NCBI GenBank assembly: GCA_900618795.1
Contig: UYJD01000001.1
Span: 2,374,823 to 2,438,822, forward strand
DNA length: 64,000 bases
Direction of reading: 5' to 3'
From: Cyanodermella asteris
Lineage: Eukaryota; Ascomycota; Lecanoromycetes; Ostropales; Stictidaceae
The notes beneath the pieces were generated by a model. That model ran no database searches. It was not told the origin of the DNA and worked only from the letters and a program-made list of their open reading frames with translations. A program made the position numbers and the translations under genes. This document shows, piece after piece, positions 56,450 to 64,000 of this stretch (its first letter is position 1; each line of letters starts with the position of its first letter).

Positions 56450-57247
56450 ATGCCATCGCAATATAAACGCGTCCTGATCACAGGCGCGACATCTGGAATC
56501 GGCCACGCGCTCGCCGAACGCTTTGTCGACGAAGGGGCTTTCGTCATCGTCACCGGCAGGCGCAAAGAGCGCCTCGACGAGTTTGTCTCCAAGCATGGCT
56601 CCGACAAGGCTGCAGGCATTCCCTTCGACGTTGGCAACCTAGCCACGATACCCAACTTCGTCCAGGACGTCACCAGCAAATACACGGACATCGACCTCTT
56701 CTTCCTGAATGCGGGCATGCAACGGGGCGTGTTTTTCAACGAACCTCAGTCGGTCGATCTGAAGACCATCGAGGAGGAGATGCTCGTGAACTATACCGCG
56801 CAGGTGACGCTGACGAAAGAGATACTCTCGTGGGCCCTGAGCAAGCCACCGGTACAGCGCACCCTGTTATACACGACCAGTAATTTGGCCATCGTGCCGT
56901 TGGTGAGGTGCCCGAACTACAGTGCGAGCAAGGTGGCACTGCACGCAACGATCCTGTGTCTGCGTGCGCAGCTCCAAGGGAGCAATGTACGGATTCACGA
57001 GCTCCTGCCGCCGGCGGTGCAGACGGAGCTGCACGACGAGAAGCATCAGCCCGACATCAAGAATGGAAGGTCATTTGGTATGCCGCTGGACAAATTCACG
57101 GACGAGGCATACGAGGCCATAAGCGCCGGTAAGGAGTCGATCTTCATCGGATCGCAGAGTTTTGGTGACCTGGAGGGCATGGAAGACAAGAGACAGGAAT
57201 TCTTCTGGGATCTTGTAGAGAAGTTCAAGGGCAGTGGCGGCAAGTAA
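56450..57247 (+). CDS. Short-chain dehydrogenase/reductase, DltE-like (265 aa)
   Basis: Single exon from the ATG at 56450. It is a classical SDR: cofactor motif T-G-A-T-S-G-I-G at 11-18, D60-V after the fourth strand, N-A-G at 87-89, catalytic Ser144 in Y-T-T-S-N, and Tyr157/Lys161 in Y-S-A-S-K. R37-R38 after strand 2 (TGRRKE) suggests NADP(H) preference. The substrate loop contains L-L-P-P-A-V-x-T-E-L, typical of the branch with bacterial DltE-type oxidoreductases. No targeting signal is seen, so it is probably cytosolic. The substrate is unknown. Confidence 0.93.
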   Translation: MPSQYKRVLITGATSGIGHALAERFVDEGAFVIVTGRRKERLDEFVSKHGSDKAAGIPFDVGNLATIPNFVQDVTSKYTDIDLFFLNAGMQRGVFFNEPQSVDLKTIEEEMLVNYTAQVTLTKEILSWALSKPPVQRTLLYTTSNLAIVPLVRCPNYSASKVALHATILCLRAQLQGSNVRIHELLPPAVQTELHDEKHQPDIKNGRSFGMPLDKFTDEAYEAISAGKESIFIGSQSFGDLEGMEDKRQEFFWDLVEKFKGSGGK

Positions 57248-60200
57248 TCGACGGACATGCGATGCGAAGGCAGATTGTGTGATCGAGTTGGTGGCTAGCG
57301 AGATAGTGTGGTGGACTGACGGCGAGCACTTCTATTGAGATGACGGCTTGGCATATCCTGAATGGCCTTTTTGAAAGACTCAAAACTGTCATGGCCATTG
57401 CTCACACAGTCATGCCAGTGCGTCAGAAACCAGCTCGTCACCACTGTCGACTACTTGGAGCGCTGACGCAGCGCAGGAGACACTGTAGCAACTGAGAATG
57501 GGAGACGACGGCGTAAAGCTGCGATTCTGCCGGCATATGAAACACATTATCAGTACGCAGTCAGGGTTTGACGACGAATGTGACTCTGCAGTCTGTACTC
57601 GTCCTGTGCTCGGCGCGATTGAGCGGGAGGAGCGAGATCATGTGAGCCGGCTGAGTGATTGGACGGGCAAACTCCGACGCGTCTCTGCAGTGGGCCGATT
57701 CGATTTCGATTGAGGATTCTTGACCGAAAGCAGCAGATTGGAGTCTTGGCGCCGTCTCCAATTTCGCTTTCGCAGGGTAGCGCCGGCTACTACTGCTGCT
57801 GCCGCTGCTGCTCGCCTTCACCTCCACCTTCAGCCGGCTCGAATCGCCACATGGAGACCCGTCAGCCAGAGTATGCCATTGGTCTTGCTGATATGAGATC
57901 GCTGCACACACATTCATATCGCTGCGCACCGTGTATCGCAGCATCGGCGGCGTCACAGCGAGTCGGCCGGCCTGTCCGTCGGTCGCTGGGGGCGTCATTA
58001 CTCCCCTGAGCCGGCATGCGCACTCAGCTGCACGACTCTGAGACATGGCAGACTGGAGCTCAGCAAGACAGCAGCAGCACGGAGACTAGTAGGTAGCAAA
58101 AGAGCGCGCAAGCAGGGGGAGGGAGGAGAAAGTGGCGAGGACATGAAATCACCACGGCGCTACGAGAGAATCGGGCTTGCCCCGTGCACGCGTACCTTGA
58201 CTCGTTTTGGTGCCCTGACGGCCTCCTGACAGATGACGGTACGCATGTCGACGTCGTCGCCAGCAGCCCGCGGACCATGGACGACTTTGCTCGCTGCTTC
58301 AGTAGTGCCATGGTGGCACGCCAGTCCAGGTACTCGTCACCTCAGCAGGCGTTGCTTTGGCCCACGGGCACTGATAGGTTCTTGGCTGGATTGAGTTGGG
58401 CGGCGGGTCGGATGGCGTCGGCACGTCAAGCATTGCGCTCGTCACTGAGCACTGCTGATGAGTGATGATCAGTGAGAAGAGGTGTGGCAGAGCAGAGGGC
58501 GTGCATAAGGCTGTCTGACTCTTCAGTGTCTATTAGTCTATGAGTCTACGATGATGCATGCGCAAAGCAACGCGCTCATCTCGCACGCAGAGACAGAGCA
58601 GCAGGGCGACACGGCCAGCGAAGGAAAACAGGAGAAAGATCAGGGGCCCGGCTGCGCTCTGCCAGCCGAAGAGCAGCGACAGGTCGGGACGCCGTAGCAA
58701 ATGACTCTCCTCGACGTCGTTGGCGGTCTTGGTTGTGCTGCGCTGATGGCTCGTCGGGACGGGCGCCGGAACATACATCGCGACCTACTTGGGTGTTTGC
58801 ATGCGTACTTGCACGGCTACTACAGTGGGTAGTCGCTATGCTACCCAGGTAGCTATCTATGGTCACTTGGCTACGGAGCTCCTTGTGCAATAATGTGCAT
58901 GAAGCTCTTTTGCGCTAGCAGCCAGCGTGTTAGAAAGCTTGGAAAGGGCAGCTGACAGCCAGCCAATCAGCGCCGTCTCAGTCTGAAGTCTCTGTGCTAA
59001 TCTGCTGTCGTCGCTTTGCTCTTTCCCGACTCTCGTCTCTCTCCCCCGTTCACACTTCACGCTCATTGCTTTCCTCGACTCTGCCTGCATCCCGTCCTCA
59101 AAACGCACACGCCGACCTATTTCCACCGACGCCCGGCGACTCTCTACGTTCTTTACCCCGTTCATCGCATTGCTCTGTCATCGCCCCTGCGCACCGCCAC
59201 GCGCCCTGCGCAATATCGCCGCCGACGTCCGAGCATAGCTGCTGATCACGTCCACTTCATTTTATTCGATTAATGCACCTCCCCGACCACCACCAGCCTT
59301 CGCCACCACCACGAGCGTCGCTCCCCTTGCGCAAATACGCTGCCCACCATTCAACCTCTTCGCCCCCTGTTCAGTTTGCGTAAGTTGCCTTTCTTGATAT
59401 ATGCAACTCACTGAGTCTTCGTGTGCTTCTGGCGTAGACTCTGCCCAGCTTGACTGAGTCGAGTCGAGCCGAATCGAATCCAAGGACCCGACTGTATATA
59501 CCGCGCAACCGCTCAGACGCCCTTGCATATTCATCGAATGACTCCACAGGATCGCCCGCTCGTGTCTCGACGCGAATGACTTTGCGCTCACAGTCGAGTC
59601 GTCGTTACTGAATGCGCCCTGCCAAACAGTGACTCGCTGCTTCGACAAGCTTTGTGACCCGTGTCGCATGGACTCCCACATCAACCAGCGCTTTACAAGT
59701 CTTTGCGCAGCCTGCGCATTTGTCGCAACTCACTGAAGACGCGCTTGTGATCTTCTCGAGCTTCTCTGCACCTTTAATCGAGGCTTCTTTGTTGAACAAC
59801 CGCTCCGCGCTCGACTCGCCTCCCAGCCGACCCCGAGGATTCCAAGCTCACACCCCGCTTACCCGAATAGGCAGCTGCTGAACTCATCCGTCATCACTAA
59901 ACTTCACTCACTTGCTCAACCCCTACCCCTTTGAGACTCTCCTGGCCGCCGAGGTCCCCGGATCAGAAAGTGCACGTATGTTCCCGAACATTGTTTGTAC
60001 GCGGCATTCGTGAACAAATGCTCCGCGCATTGACACTTTGTCAAGACGCTTGTTCTGATGACAGATGATCATACCGATTTCAATTCACTACTGTCGCTTG
60101 CTGAGTCGCCGAGTCTGCAGCCTTTCTATTGAGTCGCCTTCATCACGCGCTGTTTGTGAATGCGTGAACATTTCGACCACTGACCAGGGCTTTTCATTCC

Positions 60201-60281
60201 TTTGACCTTGCTTTTCAAACTCAACCCCAAACATACCTCACTTTGACCTGACATCTTCAACTAACAGCTTTTCCTACAGAG
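57248..60281. other. Intergenic, about 3 kb, with a pyrimidine-rich leader upstream of the SANT-like gene
   Basis: No gene is supported. A (CTG/CCG)n-like run lies at about 57790-57812. From about 58,980 the plus strand is strongly C/T-rich up to the next start codon, suggesting a long 5' leader with several short upstream ORFs. Confidence 0.45.
59977..60279 (+). other. Candidate 5'-leader intron of the SANT-like gene
   Basis: A donor GTATGT at 59977 pairs with a branch-like CTAAC and acceptor TTTTCCTACAG at 60279, two bases before the ATG. Another donor (GTAAGT at 59380) could pair with the same acceptor. The acceptor is convincing; the choice of donor is not. Confidence 0.4.
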
Positions 60282-62434
60282 ATGAGCAGCTCCGAGGAGA
60301 ATAAAGATCGCTCTGAAACACCGGGCATCACCCTGGATACTTCGGGGCAAGCCGTCTCTGGCGCTAGTCGCCGGAGTGGCGTTATTTGGACTAATGAGGC
60401 CCGCAATGATATGTTCGCTCGCCGCGAAGCTGGCGAGGGCTGGGAGTCCATTTGCAGAGTGAGTCTGGGCCCCTTTCTCACGCCGAGACCTTCACTTGGC
60501 TATTAAGCCTTGCCTTCCGTCTTTGCTACCTTGACAGTTTGACTGATACGTCAACAGGATTACCCATCCCGCTCTCGCCACGCAATGCAGCAACAGTATT
60601 CCGTAAGTAATAACCGTCCGCTTCGATTGAAGTCTATCTCTCGTTCCGCGCTGATTGCATACAGATGATGAAGAAGCAGAAGATGATGGCCGAGGGTACT
60701 TGGACCATGAATCGTCGTGGCCGTAAACGTAAGGCGCCTATTCCTGGTGTCGTCGGCTTTCAACGCCGCGAATCGGGCATGGACGACACAGAGAATGATA
60801 TGAGTGTCACGCCCAGTGACCTCGAGGCAGACGACCCGGATGATATGCTTGTCGATGACATGGACATGGGCACTCCCCAGCCTGAGATTCACGGCCCAGC
60901 TGCTGGTGGCGTGCAGAGTGTTCTCGACTTTAATCGTGATCCGCGCATATCGGGTCGTCCTTCTCCACTTTCGCGCAGCACCACTGATCCCGCACCTCCC
61001 AGTCGCGGTCGTGGTCGCGGCCGTGGGCGAGTGGCATCCACATACACGATGCAGGATGGCGGCCCACCAGCTCTGGCACCCAAATCTTTCACTCCAGTTA
61101 ACATGGCAGACAATACCATCACCAAACCAAGCAAACGCATGATGAATGACAACAATTCTTTGTCACCCGCTGCAAAGCGCCAAAAGCCCTTGGCAGACAG
61201 TCAGCTCATGGAGGAAGACGAAGTTGAAGACGAAACTCTGCCTCCATTCGCGGGGCCTGGCGTCCTATTTACGCAAACCCAAGTGGCCGATTTCTTTCGC
61301 ATGGGTGTAGCCAACCACGAAAAGACCAAGGGCCTCCTGGACATCCAAGACGCCAACCACAAAGCCGCTCTGACCGCCGCGCAGGAACGCTCCAATCGGA
61401 GGGTTCGAGAGCACGAAGATCGCCTTAAGGAGGTTACCTATCGTCATCGAGCCGACGTCCGCGCCGTCGAAGAGAATCAGAAGCATGCAATTGCCCAGAT
61501 CCGGCAAGAGTACGACGAAATGGTTCGAAATCTTGAGGCAGATCTGATTGTTGCTCGGGGTGGAGCTCGAGGTGTACCAGATGTCAAGGCAACCATAGAC
61601 AGCGCCCACGAGGCCATGTCCAGCCAGAAGGCCAACGCCAACCCTGGCAGCGACGAGCAGGAGGCGCAGTTCATGAAGCTGATCAATGCCCTCGAAGAGC
61701 TCAAGGGACGATACGAATCCGAACAATCTCGCCGCAAAAAGGCCGAAACGCGCATCACGGCGCTCGAACAGCAGCTCGCAGCTCGCAACGATCCCAGCGA
61801 AAGTGGCACGTCGGTTGAGATGACTGCACACTTCAAGCAGCTCGACGGCCTGCTGAAGGCACTCGAAGCTGAGGCAGGCGACCTTCCTCCCCGAGCAATG
61901 ACGCAACGTTTGGCCGATGCAAACATGCAGTGTGCACGTCTGGCTAGCTTCATCATGCCCCAGTCCCAACCTGTACCACCACTCCAGCATGGTCCTTACA
62001 CTTCCTCGCCTCACCTTTCTGGCGTATTGCCGGCTGTGCAGTCGCATCAGCCTACAATGCATCACACATCCTTACCTCCGCGCGGCGCTCATCGCCCGTT
62101 GCCGAGTTCAGCGTCGTCGAGCCCGGTGCCTGACTACAAGGTTCATGGGCCCGCCCCATCGTCGCATCCTGGACTGCCGCCGCCATCTGACTCACCCTCA
62201 GGACCTGCTCCGGTGGAGCAGAGACGTCCATATGCGCCTGTATCAATACACTCGCTGATATCTCAGGAGCCCCAGCAATCAGTTATTGCAGCTCAGAATA
62301 TCCTGCCGCCTCTCAATCGCTCTCCAATTCCTCAGTCTCCTCAGAATCGCCCGCCGCCTCCTCCATCGCCTTCGATGCTATCGTCACAACAACCGGTACC
62401 TACCGGATCATCGCAGAGTCCAGGTTCTCGTTAG
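60282..62434 (+). CDS. Myb/SANT-like N-terminal domain protein with coiled coil and Pro-rich tail (663 aa), function unknown
   Basis: Exons 60282-60458, 60558-60602 and 60665-62434, all junctions phase 0. Exons 1 and 2 plus the start of exon 3 give a SANT/Myb-like helical block at about residues 30-80 (W-T-N-E-A-R-N-D-M-F-A-R-R, G-W-E-S-I-C, Y-P-S-R-S-R-H-A-M-Q-Q-Q-Y). This is followed by basic segments (RRGRKRK), an acidic stretch, an RG-rich run (SRGRGRGRGR) and a bipartite basic patch. A long coiled coil occupies about 285-470. The tail from about 500 is Pro/Ser-rich. The layout suggests a nuclear chromatin- or DNA-associated protein. I cannot assign a family name. Confidence 0.8.
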
Positions 62435-63498
62435 GAACGAGATGGCTCTCCACGTCCGGGCTTGCCCTTCCGAAGCTCGCCACCATAATTACTTGCATAC
62501 GGGGTCATTGTGTTTTTTGCTATCCGACGAGCTCGACCGCGAAGTCAGGATAGCGTGTTGTTTGTTGCCGACTAGTGTTTCGCAGACTGCCTCTGGGGTT
62601 CAGGATGGCGTTCTCATGGGATCAGAAGGAGGGCTATTGCATTTTTAAGATCGACACCATTGAAGATACCCCCGATTTGTAATTTTTTCCGTTTCGCGAC
62701 ACCTGTCAGTGCTAGAGGTGGTGGTTAATAGGCGGAGTTGTAATGCACTCGTGGATCGACTAGGATGTCTGACGGCCATCACGGCGGGAAAGGTCGTCAA
62801 TTTTGTAGGCAAACTCCGGATGGGTCTTGGCGTACCAGAACTTGTCCTAGTCTTCGCTGGGGAAGCTGAGCAGTTGAAGTAAATTCTTCGGATGGTGCTG
62901 ACAGCACAATGAAATCACTTTTCTCTCTAGCCAGGGTCGGCCCACCGGTCCTTACCTTCATTGTATGCATAGCATATCACGCGGTGATATAGTCTCTTTT
63001 CGGCAACGATGAGTTCACTTGAGCTCATCGATTGACTTTGGGATCGCTAAAGCGTCTCGCCTTGCTGATTCATGGTACCAACTTTTCCCCATCAGCTCAC
63101 GAGGATACTCAATTGCCAAACGAGCACGCAATCTTGTTTAAAGATCTGTATCGCAAACAGACAGTACCTACCTAGTCATATCCAATTCATTGGGTGATCC
63201 GTGCTGGCATCGGCCGAAACTGAGGAAGGCAGGCAAGCAGGCTGGTCGCGCTTGCCAAACATGCCGCTGGGCTCAAGCGGCTGCCCTGAGCTGAGAAAAA
63301 CATTGCACTTCGCCTCCCTTTGCTTTCCTTTACACATCCGCACCGGACGTCCTGAAGGGAATTTTTGACACCTCTTCATTCCAGATTTCATTCCTAAGTT
63401 GGGGTCCAGTGTCCGAAGCAAAGCGTTGCTGGAGCACACGAGCTTTTGCTAATCAACGCAAATCGTCAAACCTGCCGACAAGGGTGTGAGGAGGGAAA
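62435..63498. other. Intergenic between the SANT-like gene and the zinc-knuckle gene
   Basis: 3' flank and promoter; nothing specific seen. Confidence 0.55.
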
Positions 63499-64000
63499 AT
63501 GTCTGGTAAGGCCCCAATCATCGCGCAAAGCCTCTGCCCAGCGCCGTCGCCTTTCTTTTCAACATCGAGCTCCACGAAACTAACTGCACCACAGGTCCGG
63601 GTGGTAATCCGTACTTCAACGACCCAGACCCGGCTCCAGATGCGGGCTTCGGGAACGGTGGCTTTGGCGACGAGGGCGTCGGTATCGAAGGCGACTCAGG
63701 AGCCAATGGTGCTGGTGAGTCCAGTGACCGCACTTGTAACAAGTAGGTTGAGCTTTCTTTCGTCCGACGTGTTAGACCAGCCGCTCACGATTACGAACAG
63801 CTGTGGCAAAGAGGGACACATGAAGCGTGATTGTCCGGATATTCCAGAAGACCAGCGTGGCCCGGGTAACTGTTACAATTGCGGAAAGCCAGGGTACGTG
63901 CCACACCTTCGCGAACCACGCAACTCACTGACTTTCGCAGTCACAACAAAGCGGACTGTCCCGAGCCTAAACTATGCCGTCATTGCAATGAAGAAGGTCA
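63499..64000 (+). CDS. CCHC zinc-knuckle nucleic-acid-binding protein, CNBP/Gis2-like, N-terminal part
   Basis: Exons 63499-63505 (7 nt, ATG TCT G), 63595-63742, 63801-63893 and 63941 to beyond the window. After a Gly/Asp/Pro-rich N-terminus (GPGGNPYFNDPDPAPDAG) come CCHC knuckles: C-N-N-C-G-K-E-G-H-M-K-R-D-C, C-Y-N-C-G-K-P-G-H-N-K-A-D-C and the start of a third, C-R-H-C-N-E-E-G-H. The second intron (GTAGGT to GAACAG) lies between the two residues before the second Cys of knuckle 1; only this junction restores a complete first knuckle. Relatives bind single-stranded nucleic acid or mRNA. The total number of knuckles is unknown because the gene is cut off. Confidence 0.85.
   Translation, partial: MSGKAPIIAQSLCPAPSPFFSTSSSTKLTAPQVRVVIRTSTTQTRLQMRASGTVALATRASVSKATQEPMVLVSPVTALVTSRLSFLSSDVLDQPLTITNSCGKEGHMKRDCPDIPEDQRGPGNCYNCGKPGYVPHLREPRNSLTFAVTTKRTVPSLNYAVIAMKKV

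Overview
The window reads as a gene-dense euchromatic stretch of a filamentous ascomycete (Pezizomycotina; a dothideomycete is my best guess). The reasons are many short introns (about 45-110 bp, with GTRAGT-type donors and CTGAC/CTAAC branch points), long intron-poor ORFs, and a gene set typical of that group. That set includes a DUF3659-repeat LEA-like protein, a Zn2Cys6 regulator, an MFS monocarboxylate-type carrier and an ergosteryl-glucosidase-type GH5, alongside single-copy housekeeping genes. I found no rRNA or tRNA gene, no CRISPR array and no intact mobile element.

Layout. 1-159: 5' end of a DUR3-type urea/polyamine symporter (minus strand, cut by the window edge). 1.8-6.8 kb: a giant LEA-like protein with 13 DUF3659 repeats. 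8.9-9.5 kb: the heme-binding cytochrome-b5-like protein DAP1. 10-14.4 kb: an ACR3 arsenite exporter and a transferrin-receptor-like M28 protein that has lost key catalytic and zinc residues. 16.8-17.8 kb: a secreted polyprotein of four eight-cysteine modules separated by Lys-Arg sites and X-Pro/X-Ala runs, the most unusual gene here. 18.8-21.3 kb: VMA12 and an MFS carrier, convergent. 23.3-27 kb: EMG1/NEP1 and TAF12. 27.8-29.1 kb: a secreted alginate-lyase-fold protein. 30.6-45.1 kb: a run of conserved cellular genes: SPC34, RPN3, a steryl-glucosidase, SKI3, VPS51, RMI1 and COQ9. 49.2-51.6 kb: a nine-exon SR-type three-RRM protein of the Gbp2/Hrb1 kind, with an 8-nt microexon. 52.6-55.1 kb: a Zn2Cys6 factor, followed by a 12-bp minisatellite that contains an assembly gap. 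56.4-57.2 kb: a short-chain dehydrogenase. 60.3-62.4 kb: a Myb/SANT-like coiled-coil protein of unknown function. 63.5 kb to the end: a CCHC zinc-knuckle protein, cut by the right edge.

Most genes are independent housekeeping units. Three head-to-head pairs share short intergenic regions: SPC34/RPN3, the GH5 gene/SKI3 and VPS51/RMI1. The accessory genes are DUR3, ACR3, the MFS carrier, the alginate-lyase-like protein, the cysteine-rich polyprotein, the Zn2Cys6 factor and the SDR. They are scattered, and I see no biosynthetic cluster. Splice sites were assigned by hand: every multi-exon model given here keeps frame across its junctions and restores family-typical sequence where a family is known. 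Start codons are the first ATG giving a sensible N-terminus and are less certain than the exon cores.
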